Assembly (NCBI RefSeq): GCF_022347745.1
Contig: NZ_JAKRGC010000026.1
Coordinates: forward strand, 1 to 37,389
Source of the DNA: Streptomyces sp. OfavH-34-F
GTDB lineage: Bacteria; Actinomycetota; Actinomycetes; Streptomycetales; Streptomycetaceae
Direction of reading: 5' to 3'
Length of the DNA: 37,389 bases
Shown: piece after piece, positions 14,672-22,021 of the stretch
Position numbering within the stretch: position 1 is the stretch's first letter
Layout of the letters: every line of letters starts with the position of its first letter
Notes under the pieces: generated by a model
Told to the model about the DNA's origin: nothing
The model's database searches: none
What the model saw: the letters and a program-made list of their open reading frames with translations, nothing else
Made by a program: the position numbers and the translations under genes

Positions 14672-15622
14672 CTACGCCAGCAGGTTGCCCCGGCGGCTCA
14701 GCAGGAACTTCTTGAACGCCGCCACCGGGGCCGTGTCCGGGTGGCCGTCCAGCCAGGCGACGCCGATTTCGCGCACCGCTCTCGGGGCCGTCACCGTCAG
14801 TTCGACCACGCCCGGGCGGGCCACGGCGGGGGGCGGGAGCAGGGCGACGCCGAGGCCCGCGGCGACCAGGCCGCGCAGGGTTTCCGCCTCCTCGCCCTCG
14901 AAGGCGACGCGCGGGGTGAAGCCGGCCTCGGCGCAGAGGTCGTCCGTGATGCGGCGCAGGCCGTAGCCGGGTTCGAGGGTGACGAAGGTTTCGTCCGACG
15001 CTTCGGCGAGGCGGATGCGGCGGCGGGTGGCCAGGCGGTGGTCCTCGGGGACGACCAGGCGCAGGCGCTGTTCGTCGAGGCGGCGGGTGACGAGGTCGGG
15101 GGCGTCCGGGACCGGGGAGGTGAGGCAGAGGTCGAGGCCGCCGGCGCGGAGGCGTTCGATCATGGCCTCGCCGTAGTTCTGGACGAGTTGGAAGCGGACG
15201 CGGGGGTGGTCGGCCCGGAAGGCGCGGAGGAGAGCGGGGACGGTCTCGGAGCCCATCGTGTGGAGGAAGCCGAAGGCCACCTTGCCCGCCGTGGGGTCCG
15301 CGTCGGCGCGCACCGAGTCGGCGGCCTTCTCCACCTCGGCGAGGGCGCGTTCGGCGGAGCCGAGGAAGGTGCGGCCCGCCGGGGTGAGGGAGACGGTGCG
15401 GCCCTTGCGGGCGAACAGGGCGACGCCCAGGTCCGCCTCCAGCCGGACCATCGCGCGCGAGAGGGTGGACTGCGGGACGCCCAGTTCCTGCGCGGCGCGC
15501 GTCACGTGCTCGTGGCGGGCGACCGCCGCGAAGTACGCGAGGCGCGGCGCGAGAACCGCGCGGATGTCTTCTTCGTAACTGCTCGGTGACAGCCGAGGCT
15601 GTGAGCTGTGCTGATGCGCCAT
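14672..15622 (-). CDS. LysR-family transcriptional regulator
   Basis: A 316-residue LTTR. The N-terminal winged helix-turn-helix is clear: LAYFAAVARHEHVTRAAQELGVPQSTLSRAMVRLE split over about residues 30-65, followed by LGVALFARKGRTVSLTPAGRTFL, and a two-lobe effector domain from about residue 100 (GKVAFGFLHTMGSETVPALL). The start ATG 15622 (MAHQHSSQP) is preferred, although a few upstream in-frame codons exist. It is divergent from an MFS exporter with 63 bp between the starts, the typical layout for an LTTR controlling its neighbour. Effector unknown. Confidence 0.92.
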   Translation of the reverse strand: MAHQHSSQPRLSPSSYEEDIRAVLAPRLAYFAAVARHEHVTRAAQELGVPQSTLSRAMVRLEADLGVALFARKGRTVSLTPAGRTFLGSAERALAEVEKAADSVRADADPTAGKVAFGFLHTMGSETVPALLRAFRADHPRVRFQLVQNYGEAMIERLRAGGLDLCLTSPVPDAPDLVTRRLDEQRLRLVVPEDHRLATRRRIRLAEASDETFVTLEPGYGLRRITDDLCAEAGFTPRVAFEGEEAETLRGLVAAGLGVALLPPPAVARPGVVELTVTAPRAVREIGVAWLDGHPDTAPVAAFKKFLLSRRGNLLA

Positions 15623-15638
15623 GGGATGGATTATTCGC

Positions 15639-15663
15639 CGTTTGTGCATTGGACGCATGAACG
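15639..15663. promoter_or_regulatory. Putative LysR-type operator between the regulator and MFS genes
   Basis: An imperfect 25-bp palindrome with arms CGTTTGTGC and GCATGAACG (7 of 9 positions paired) and a 7-bp spacer, centred between the two divergent starts. Toward the MFS gene, a -10-like TAGGTT (15674-15679) lies 6 bp before the ATG, suggesting a leaderless transcript. Confidence 0.55.
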
Positions 15664-15685
15664 GGGACCGGCCTAGGTTCGTCGC

Positions 15686-16984
15686 ATGCCTCCTGCCAGT
15701 ACCGGGGCGGTCACCCTCACCGTGGCCGCCTCGACCCAGCCGTCCCCCGTCGCCGACACCACCGACCGGCTCGAACCCGGCCGCCCCGGCTACCGCCGGA
15801 TGAGCTTCGCCCTCTTCGCCGCCGGTGTCGCGACGTTCGCACTCCTCTACTCCACGCAGGCCCTGCTGCCCGCCGTGTCCGCGTCGTTCGGCGCCACGGC
15901 CGGGCAGGCGAGCTGGACGGTCTCCGCGGCGACCGGCGCGCTGGCGCTGTGCGTGCTGCCGCTGAGCGCGCTGTCGGAGCGATTCGGGCGGCGGCAGATG
16001 ATGACGGCCTCGCTGGTGGTCGCGGTGGCGGTCGGGCTGTTCGTGCCGTTCGCACCCTCGCTCGGCTGGCTGATCGCGCTGCGCGCCGTGCAGGGTGCCG
16101 CGCTCGCCGGGCTGCCCGCGTCGGCGATGGCGTACCTGGCGGAAGAGGTGCGGCCCAAGGCGCTCGTCGCCGCGATCGGGCTGTTCGTGGCCGGCAACAG
16201 CATCGGCGGGATGACCGGCCGCATCCTCACCGGCTGGGTCGCGCAGCTGTGGGGCTGGCGGGCGGCGCTCGGCGCGGTCGGGCTGCTGGCCGTGGTCTGC
16301 GCGGTCGTCTTCCACTACATGATCCCGCGCGCCCGGCACTTCACTCCGGGCACGCTGAACCCGAAGGCCCTGGCCAGGACGGTCGGTTCGCACCTCGCCA
16401 ACCCGCTGCTGCGCAGGCTGTACGCGATCGGCGCGCTGTTCATGACGGTGTTCGGCGCGGTGTACACGGTCATCGGTTACCGGCTGGTGGAGGCCCCGTT
16501 CAACCTGCCGCAGGGCATCGTCGGGTCGATCTTCCTCGTCTACCTCGTGGGCACGGTCTCCTCCGCGGCGGCCGGGCGGCTGGTGGGCCGGCTCGGGCGC
16601 CGGGGCGCGCTGTACCTGGCCGTCTCGACCACGGCGGCGGGCCTGCTGCTCTCGCTGGCGGACCGGCTGGCCGCCGTCCTGCTCGGCCTGGTGCTGATCA
16701 CGGCCGGGTTCTTCGCGGGCCACGCGGTCGCCTCGTCGGCGGTGAGCCGTACGGCGACCACGGGGCGCGCGCAGGCGTCGGCCCTGTACCAGTCGGCGTA
16801 CTACCTGGGTTCCAGCGCGGGCGGCACGCTCGGTGCGGTCGCCTTCCACTCCGGCGGCTGGGCGGGCACGGTGGCCCTGGGGCTGTTCGCCGTACTCGGC
16901 GTCGTGACCATCACGCTGTACGGGACGCGGGCCGCCCGCGCCGAGCGGCTGAGGCCCGTCCCGGTGGCGTCCGTACAGAACTGA
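15686..16984 (+). CDS. MFS transporter (YnfM/AraJ-like exporter)
   Basis: A 432-residue major facilitator with 12 predicted helices. A polar N-terminus of about 35 residues is followed by SFALFAAGVATFALLYSTQA, LPAVSASFGATAGQASW, then the MFS signature loop LSERFGRRQMM between helices 2 and 3, and a second-half counterpart GRLVGRLGRRGAL. The STQALLP start and overall pattern resemble the YnfM family of putative drug or arabinose-type exporters. It is divergent from, and probably controlled by, the LysR gene. Substrate unknown. Confidence 0.88.
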   Translation: MPPASTGAVTLTVAASTQPSPVADTTDRLEPGRPGYRRMSFALFAAGVATFALLYSTQALLPAVSASFGATAGQASWTVSAATGALALCVLPLSALSERFGRRQMMTASLVVAVAVGLFVPFAPSLGWLIALRAVQGAALAGLPASAMAYLAEEVRPKALVAAIGLFVAGNSIGGMTGRILTGWVAQLWGWRAALGAVGLLAVVCAVVFHYMIPRARHFTPGTLNPKALARTVGSHLANPLLRRLYAIGALFMTVFGAVYTVIGYRLVEAPFNLPQGIVGSIFLVYLVGTVSSAAAGRLVGRLGRRGALYLAVSTTAAGLLLSLADRLAAVLLGLVLITAGFFAGHAVASSAVSRTATTGRAQASALYQSAYYLGSSAGGTLGAVAFHSGGWAGTVALGLFAVLGVVTITLYGTRAARAERLRPVPVASVQN

Positions 16985-17007
16985 GACATTTCGCGTACAA
17001 CCAACCA

Positions 17008-17060
17008 CTCCCCTTCGCGCATCTAGCAGGCGGAATCACCGCAGTGCGCGCGAAGGGGAG
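17008..17060 (+). promoter_or_regulatory. Inverted repeat that would sequester the L,D-transpeptidase ribosome binding site
   Basis: A perfect 13-bp inverted repeat: 17008-17020 (CTCCCCTTCGCGC) and 17048-17060 (GCGCGAAGGGGAG), with a 27-nt loop. The downstream arm contains GAAGGGGAG, the Shine-Dalgarno sequence of the gene starting at 17070. In RNA, pairing would hide the ribosome binding site. It could also serve as terminator for the MFS gene, whose stop is at 16984. Confidence 0.6.
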
Positions 17061-17069
17061 TTGGCGTAC

Positions 17070-17804
17070 ATGGGAGTGGGGAAGAAGATGCGGAACACTC
17101 GGGGTACCGGGGGCGTACGGGTGCGGCGCGGGCTCGTACTGTCCGTCGCGGCGCTGACCGCGATACCGGCGTTCGTCATCGGTACGGGCGGCAGCGCGCA
17201 GGCGGCGTCCTGCACGAAGTCGACCGGGCCGTACCAGAAGCAGGTCGAGAAGTACCTGCACCTGAAGGTGGACGGCAAGCAGTCGTCGGCCGACTGCAAG
17301 GCGATCCGGTCGTTCCAGAGCACGTACGGGGTCACTCCGACCATCGGTTACGCGGGACCGGTCACCTGGCGCACGATGCAGACGCTGACCGCGCAGAAGG
17401 CGGCCGGGAAGAACCCGAACAAGGCCAAGAAGTGCCCCACCAACAAGGGGCGGATCGCCTGCGTCGACCTGACGCGGCAGCTGAGCTGGATCCAGGACGG
17501 CAAGAAGCTGAAGTTCGGGCCGGTTCCGGTGCGGACGGGGCGGGACAAGTACGAGACCCGGACGGGCGCGAAGAAGATCTACTGGCGCCACAAGAACCAC
17601 GTGTCGTCGATCTACCACGTGTCCATGCCGTACTCGCAGTTCTTCGACGGCGGGCAGGCGTTCCACGCGGTCGGCGTGAAGATGTGGAACCCGCCGGGGT
17701 CGCACGGCTGCGTCAACATGCGCACCGCCGACGCGAAGTCATACTGGAACCTGTTGAAGAACGGCGACGACGTCTACGTGTACGGCCGCAAGCCGGGGAC
17801 CTGA
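17070..17804 (+). CDS. Secreted L,D-transpeptidase with peptidoglycan-binding domain
   Basis: A 244-residue cell wall enzyme. A basic N-terminus and hydrophobic core end in SAQA|ASCTK, a likely signal cleavage after residue 45. Residues about 53-105 form a PG_binding_1-like repeat (QVEKYLHLKVDGK, RSFQSTYGV), and the C-terminal YkuD domain carries the catalytic SHGCVNM (Cys214) with the upstream HAVG histidine. Such enzymes form 3-3 cross-links in peptidoglycan. The start is ATG 17070, 9 bp after GAAGGGGAG; a TTG at 17061 would sit inside the binding-site region. That Shine-Dalgarno sequence lies in one arm of a 13-bp inverted repeat. Gene stands alone. Confidence 0.9.
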   Translation: MGVGKKMRNTRGTGGVRVRRGLVLSVAALTAIPAFVIGTGGSAQAASCTKSTGPYQKQVEKYLHLKVDGKQSSADCKAIRSFQSTYGVTPTIGYAGPVTWRTMQTLTAQKAAGKNPNKAKKCPTNKGRIACVDLTRQLSWIQDGKKLKFGPVPVRTGRDKYETRTGAKKIYWRHKNHVSSIYHVSMPYSQFFDGGQAFHAVGVKMWNPPGSHGCVNMRTADAKSYWNLLKNGDDVYVYGRKPGT

Positions 17805-17907
17805 CCGGTTTCCGCTCTTCCCGCCCCCGTTGTCAGTGGCCTGCGGTAGCTTCCGACGTGCTGAGTGAAGTGAGCGGTATCACAGCGCAACAGGGGTGGA
17901 TCGGGCG

Positions 17908-18927
17908 ATGAGTGAACTGACAGCGGCGGCGGCAGCGGGGTCCGGCTCCGGGGCGGCCGACGACATCGACAGCCGGCTGGAGGGGTACCGGGTCGAGCTG
18001 ACGGGTTACTGCTACCGGATGCTCGGCTCGGCCTTCGAGGCGGAGGACGCGGTCCAGGACACGCTCGTCCGGGCCTGGCGCAACTTCGACAAGTTCGAGG
18101 GCCGGTCCTCGCTGCGTTCCTGGCTGTACCGCATCGCGACCAACGTGTGCCTCGACATGCTGAACGCGGGCAAGAAGCGGGCGCGGCCGGTGGACCTGTC
18201 GGGGCCGACGCCGCTCGCGCAGGCCGCGCTCAACCCGCTGCCGGAGAACACCTGGCTGGAGCCGATGCCGGACGGCCGCATCCTGCCGACGGTCGAGGAC
18301 CCGGCGGAGGCGGCGGTGGCGCGCGAGTCGGTGCGGCTCGCGTTCGTCGCCGCGCTCCAGCACCTGCCGCCGAAGCAGCGGGCCGTGCTGATCCTGCGCG
18401 AGGTGCTGGCGTGGAAGGCCGCCGAGGTGGCGGAGCTGCTCGACACCTCGGTCGCCTCGGTCAACAGCGCCCTGCAGCGCGCACGGGCGACGCTCACCGA
18501 CCACGAGTCGGTGGCCGCCGACGCGGCGAACCCGCTGGACGAGGAGCAGGCCAAGCTCCTGGAGCGGTACGTGGCGGCGTTCGAGGGCTACGACATGAAG
18601 GCGTTGACCGCCCTCCTCCACGAGGACGCGGTGATGACGATGCCGCCGTTCGACCTCTGGCTCCAGGGCCACGACGACATCACCGGCTTCATGACCTCCA
18701 TCGGCGCGGGCTGCGCCGGCTCCCGTCTCCTCGCGACCTCCGCCAACGGCACCCCGGCCTTCGCCCACTACAAGCCGAATCCGGAGGGCCCCGGCTTCAT
18801 CCCCTGGGCGGTCCAGGTCATCGACATCTCGGACGGCGCGATCACGGGCATGCACTGCTTCCTGGACACGCCCCGGTGGTTCCCGCTGTTCGGCCTGCCG
18901 GACCACCTGGAGGCGGACGCGGCGTAG
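17908..18927 (+). CDS. ECF sigma factor with C-terminal SnoaL-like domain (SigX5/SigG type)
   Basis: A 339-residue sigma-70 family protein, about 150 residues longer than a minimal ECF factor. Region 2 is YCYRMLGSAFEAEDAVQDTL followed by RAWRNFDKFEGRSSLRSWLYRIATN, and region 4 runs LQHLPPKQRAVLILREVLAWKAAEVAELLDTSVASVNSALQRAR over about residues 155-195. After EEQAKLLERYVAAFEGYD the C-terminal 120 residues resemble a SnoaL/NTF2-like fold (ALTALLHEDAVMTMPPF, WLQGHDDI), which in such sigma factors takes over the control normally provided by an anti-sigma factor. No anti-sigma gene is adjacent. Start ATG 17908; GTG 17896 is an alternative. Confidence 0.9.
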   Translation: MSELTAAAAAGSGSGAADDIDSRLEGYRVELTGYCYRMLGSAFEAEDAVQDTLVRAWRNFDKFEGRSSLRSWLYRIATNVCLDMLNAGKKRARPVDLSGPTPLAQAALNPLPENTWLEPMPDGRILPTVEDPAEAAVARESVRLAFVAALQHLPPKQRAVLILREVLAWKAAEVAELLDTSVASVNSALQRARATLTDHESVAADAANPLDEEQAKLLERYVAAFEGYDMKALTALLHEDAVMTMPPFDLWLQGHDDITGFMTSIGAGCAGSRLLATSANGTPAFAHYKPNPEGPGFIPWAVQVIDISDGAITGMHCFLDTPRWFPLFGLPDHLEADAA

Positions 18928-18956
18928 CGCGGGGCGCGGGGCGGGCGGCCCCCGGT

Positions 18957-19262
18957 TCACGGCCGCCCGTCCCCCACCACATCGCCCAGCCCCACCAGGT
19001 TCAGCAGGGACCGCAACTCCGGGGGCGTCCCCCGCAGGCGCAGGCGGCGGTCGCCCGTCCTGCGCGCGGTCAGGGAGAGGCGGGCCAGGGCTTCCACCGT
19101 GGTCAGGTCCGGGCGGACCAGGCCGCTCAGGTCGCAGTCGATCGCCGTGACCGCGGCCGGGGTCGCCGCCAGCACGGCTTCCAGCTCGGCGCACAGGCGC
19201 GGGACGGCGGCGCGGGTGAGATGCCCGGAGAGGACGAGCGCGGCCGGGGGCAGGGCTTCCAT
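18957..19262 (-). CDS. STAS-domain protein (anti-sigma factor antagonist-like)
   Basis: A 101-residue protein that is a single STAS domain: LVLSGHLTRAAVPRLCAELEAVL, then AIDCDLSGLVRPDLTTVEALARL, then a C-terminal half with RLRLRGTPPELRSLLNLVGL. In SpoIIAA-type antagonists a serine is phosphorylated within a DxSxxxxL helix; here the corresponding stretch reads DLTTVEAL, with threonine possibly in that role. It is convergent with the ECF sigma factor gene. No kinase is nearby, so its partner is not evident. Confidence 0.78.
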   Translation of the reverse strand: MEALPPAALVLSGHLTRAAVPRLCAELEAVLAATPAAVTAIDCDLSGLVRPDLTTVEALARLSLTARRTGDRRLRLRGTPPELRSLLNLVGLGDVVGDGRP

Positions 19263-19351
19263 ACCCTGGCAGACCGGGACCGCGCCGAAAACTCATCGCC
19301 CGGACGCGCGGCGACTCACCGCGACCGGCCGGGCGACTCAGCCGGGGCGTC

Positions 19352-19948
19352 TCAGCCGGCCGGGAAGATCCCCGTGTCCAGGTCCAGGCCGAACGGGTCG
19401 GGGAGGGTCAGCTTCTCGCCGTACTCGACCGTGGCCAGCTGCCGGTACGTACCGCTTCGGGGCTCCCCGTACAGCGTGGCGGTGGGGCGGCCCGAGTGCC
19501 AGGGGTCCAGCAGGAGGAACAGCTCGACGCCCGCCTTCGCGTAGCCGTGCACCTTGCCGATGCGGTCGTGGTTGGCGTTGGCCTGTGACGTGATCTCGAC
19601 GACCAGCAGCGCTTCCTCGGCGGGCACGCGGTTGCCCGGCCCGGTCGCCACGGCTCGCGGGACGACCACGAGGTCGGGGATGTAGAGCCCGGCCCGGCCG
19701 GGAACGGAGACGCCCAAGGTCTGGAAGATCTCCCAGTCCTCCGGGATCACGGAGTAGAGCCTGCGCTGGAGCAGCGCGGCGGTGAGATTGTGGTCCTTGG
19801 ACGGTGGCGGCGACACAGTGACGATCCCCTCGATGATCTCCACCTTGCAGCCCTCCGGCGCGTCCGTCTCCTCCCAGATCCGGACGAGGTCGTCCCACTC
19901 CTGGCCCTGTCCCTGGCCCGGCGCGGGATCGACGGTGAGTGCGCTCAT
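19352..19948 (-). CDS. Uma2-family (DUF820) putative endonuclease
   Basis: A 198-residue Uma2/DUF820 protein with the PD-(D/E)XK nuclease-like core: EIIEGIVTVSPPPSKDHNLT near residue 40, then YIPDLVVVPRAV and LLVVEITSQANANHDRIGKVHGYAKAGVELFLLLDP split over residues 105-155 (Asp and Glu of the core visible). Streptomyces genomes carry many paralogues and their biological role is unknown. The start is ATG 19948 behind a good GAGGAGA; the longer frame reaching 20023 would enter the adjacent inverted-repeat element and is rejected. The last residues are DLDTGIFPAG. Confidence 0.86.
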   Translation of the reverse strand: MSALTVDPAPGQGQGQEWDDLVRIWEETDAPEGCKVEIIEGIVTVSPPPSKDHNLTAALLQRRLYSVIPEDWEIFQTLGVSVPGRAGLYIPDLVVVPRAVATGPGNRVPAEEALLVVEITSQANANHDRIGKVHGYAKAGVELFLLLDPWHSGRPTATLYGEPRSGTYRQLATVEYGEKLTLPDPFGLDLDTGIFPAG

Positions 19949-19979
19949 GGCGGTCTCTCCTCGTATTGGTGCGTCACCT

Positions 19980-20143
19980 AGGTGGTGTCCGACCCATCCC
20001 CGCGGCGTCGCGACGCCCGGCACGCACGCTCGCCGCGTTGCCGAACAGCCCTGGTAGCTCCGCTACAAGAGCTCTCCGGCGCCTTGCGACCGCACGCACC
20101 GGACGCCGCTCCTTCCTCCACGGGGATGGGTCGGACACCACCT
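19980..20143. mobile_element. 164-bp MITE-like element with 23-bp terminal inverted repeats
   Basis: Perfect 23-bp inverted repeats form the ends: 19980-20002 (begins AGGTGGTGTCCGACCC) and 20121-20143 (ends GGGTCGGACACCACCT). The interior is itself an imperfect long palindrome, with a small GTAGC-TCC-GCTAC hairpin at 20054-20066 near the exact centre, and contains no gene. The element sits between the Uma2 gene start and the deoA terminator. I believe similar sequences recur in Streptomyces intergenic regions, but this is memory and not checked. A target-site duplication is not clear. Confidence 0.7.
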
Positions 20144-20154
20144 TCCAGCATGCC

Positions 20155-20188
20155 GAACGGGACCGGTGGTGGTCCACCGGTCCCGTTC
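20155..20188 (-). terminator. Terminator of deoA
   Basis: A perfect 15-bp stem (20155-20169 with 20174-20188) with a 4-nt loop, 22 bp beyond the deoA stop on the minus strand. Confidence 0.75.
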
Positions 20189-20210
20189 ACCCGTATGGGG
20201 AAGGCGCAGG

Positions 20211-21488
20211 TCAGGCGATACGTTCCCGCACCACCGGGGTCGCCGTGTACGGGGTGCCGGCGGGTTCGATGTCGTAGGCGTCCGGGAGGGCCTTGAGGGC
20301 GTAGTCGAACTTCTCCGGGGTGTCCGTGTGGAGGGTCAGCAGCGGCTGGCCGGCGGTGACCTCGTCGCCGGGCTTGGCGTGCAGCTCGACGCCGGCACCG
20401 GCCTGCACCGGGTCCTCCTTGCGGGCGCGGCCCGCGCCCAGGCGCCAGGCGGCGACGCCGATGTCGTACGCGTCCAGGCGGGTCAGCACGCCGGAGGCGG
20501 ACGCCTTGATGACGTGCTGCTCGCGGGCGACCGGGAGCGGGGCGTCCGGGTCGCCGCCCTGGGCGGAGATCATCCGGCGCCAGACGTCCATCGCGGAGCC
20601 GTCCCTCAGGGCCTTCTCCGGGTCGGCGTCCTTCAGCCCGGCCGCGTCCAGCATCTCGCGGGCGAGGGCCAGGGTGAGATCGACGACGTCCTGGGGGCCG
20701 CCGCCGGCCAGGACCTCGACGGACTCGCGGACCTCCAGGGCGTTGCCCGCGGTGAGGCCGAGCGGGGTGGACATGTCGGTGAGCAGGGCGACCGTGCGGA
20801 CGCCGCTGTCGGTGCCGAGGGCGACCATGGTGGAGGCCAGCTCGCGGGCGTCGTCGAGGTTCTTCATGAAGGCGCCGGAGCCGACCTTGACGTCCAGGAC
20901 GAGGGCGCCGGTGCCCTCGGCGATCTTCTTGGACATGATCGAGCTGGCGATGAGCGGGATCGCCTCGACGGTGCCGGTGACGTCGCGCAGCGCGTACAGC
21001 TTCTTGTCGGCGGGGGCCAGGCCGTCGCCCGCGGCGCAGATGACGGCGCCGGTGGTGTCGAGGACGTCCAGCATCTCGGCGTTGGAGAGGTGGGCGCGCC
21101 AGCCGGGGATGGACTCCAGCTTGTCCAGGGTGCCGCCGGTGTGGCCGAGGCCGCGGCCGCTGAGCTGGGGCACGGCCGCGCCGCAGGCGGCGACGAGCGG
21201 GGCGAGCGGCAGGGTGATCTTGTCGCCGACGCCGCCCGTGGAGTGCTTGTCCGTGGTGGGGCGGGAGAGCGCGGCGAAGTCCATGCGCTCGCCGGAGGCG
21301 ATCATCGCGGCGGTCCAGCGGGCGATCTCGGTCCGGTTCATGCCGTTCAGCAGGATCGCCATGGCGAGCGCGGACATCTGCTCGTCGGCGACCTCGCCGC
21401 GGGTGTACGCGTCGATGACCCAGTCGATCTGCTCGGGTGTCAGCTCGCCGCGGTCCCGCTTGGTGCGGATGACGGAGATGGCGTCCAT
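20211..21488 (-). CDS. deoA: Thymidine phosphorylase
   Basis: A 425-residue pyrimidine-nucleoside phosphorylase that splits thymidine (and usually deoxyuridine or uridine) with phosphate into base and (deoxy)ribose 1-phosphate. Signature parts: the N-terminal helical domain MDAISVIRTKRDRGELTPEQ, the phosphate-binding KHSTGGVGDK, the family signature SGRGLGHTGGTLDKLE, and KKIAEGTGALVLDVKVGSGAF; the C-terminal domain is complete. ATG 21488 has GGAAGGA ahead of it; a 16-residue upstream extension is rejected. It has its own promoter with an operator at 21551-21564 and lies downstream of, but separated by a terminator from, the transporter-cdd operon. Confidence 0.95.
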   Translation of the reverse strand: MDAISVIRTKRDRGELTPEQIDWVIDAYTRGEVADEQMSALAMAILLNGMNRTEIARWTAAMIASGERMDFAALSRPTTDKHSTGGVGDKITLPLAPLVAACGAAVPQLSGRGLGHTGGTLDKLESIPGWRAHLSNAEMLDVLDTTGAVICAAGDGLAPADKKLYALRDVTGTVEAIPLIASSIMSKKIAEGTGALVLDVKVGSGAFMKNLDDARELASTMVALGTDSGVRTVALLTDMSTPLGLTAGNALEVRESVEVLAGGGPQDVVDLTLALAREMLDAAGLKDADPEKALRDGSAMDVWRRMISAQGGDPDAPLPVAREQHVIKASASGVLTRLDAYDIGVAAWRLGAGRARKEDPVQAGAGVELHAKPGDEVTAGQPLLTLHTDTPEKFDYALKALPDAYDIEPAGTPYTATPVVRERIA

Positions 21489-21550
21489 GGTGAGGCGTCC
21501 TTCCGGGCCGGTTCGAAACACAAGGTTCGTACACACGCGTGAGCAGTGAC

Positions 21551-21564
21551 TCTACGCGCATAGA
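21551..21564. promoter_or_regulatory. Operator in front of deoA (one central mismatch)
   Basis: TCTACGCGCATAGA: the CTACGCGCGTAG palindrome with one base changed (G to A), flanked by an extra T/A pair. It lies 62 bp upstream of the deoA start. On the minus strand the right half-site leads directly into a -10-like TAGAGT. Confidence 0.65.
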
Positions 21565-21578
21565 GGGAGAAAAGAAGT

Positions 21579-21611
21579 GCCGGGTGGACCCGTGGTGCGG
21601 GTCCACCCGGC
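21579..21611 (-). terminator. Terminator of the transporter-cdd operon
   Basis: A perfect 14-bp stem (21579-21592 with 21598-21611) with a 5-nt loop, 5 bp after the cdd stop on the minus strand, followed by a T-rich tail (ACTTCTTTTCT). It separates cdd from the deoA promoter. Confidence 0.85.
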
Positions 21612-21616
21612 GGGGG

Positions 21617-22021
21617 TCAGCCGAGGTGGGCCGGGCCGAAGGCCTGCGGCAGCATCTCGTCCAGGGTGCGCAGCCCGTCCGGGGTCTCCAGGATCAGCTC
21701 CGGCCCGCCGAACTCGTACAGCAGCTGCCTGCACCGGCCGCACGGGACGAGGCTCTCGCCCGCCCCGTCCACGCAGGTGAAGTGGGTCAGCCGGCCGCCG
21801 CCGGTGGCGTGCAGCTGGGAGACCAGGCCGCACTCGGCGCAGAGCCCGATCCCGTACGAGGCGTTCTCGACGTTGCAGCCGGTGATCGTACGGCCGTCGT
21901 CGACGCGGGCGGCGACGCCGACCGGGTAGCCGGAGTACGGGGCGTACGCGCGGGACATGGCGTCCCGCGCGGCGGCCCGCAGGGCCTCCCAGTCGGCGTC
22001 GGTGAAGGCCGGGGCGGTCAC
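21617..22021 (-). CDS. cdd: Cytidine deaminase
   Basis: A 134-residue zinc enzyme converting cytidine and deoxycytidine to uridine and deoxyuridine. Typical motifs of the small tetrameric form: YAPYSGYPVGVAA, GCNVENASYGIGLCAECGLV with the catalytic Glu and the first zinc cysteine (CAE), and PCGRCRQLLYEF with two more zinc cysteines. The start is GTG 22021, overlapping the permease stop by 4 bp, so it is translationally coupled to the transporter genes. Its product feeds the thymidine phosphorylase encoded downstream. Confidence 0.95.
   Translation of the reverse strand: MTAPAFTDADWEALRAAARDAMSRAYAPYSGYPVGVAARVDDGRTITGCNVENASYGIGLCAECGLVSQLHATGGGRLTHFTCVDGAGESLVPCGRCRQLLYEFGGPELILETPDGLRTLDEMLPQAFGPAHLG

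Noticed and set aside
16985..17069. A c-di-AMP (ydaO-type) riboswitch before the L,D-transpeptidase gene, as found before some Streptomyces cell wall hydrolases.
   Set aside because: The gap is only 85 bp and shows one simple inverted repeat, too short and too simple for that riboswitch.
19949..20023. Longer Uma2 protein starting inside the inverted-repeat element.
   Set aside because: ATG 19948 has a good ribosome binding site and the extension is encoded partly by the 23-bp terminal repeat.
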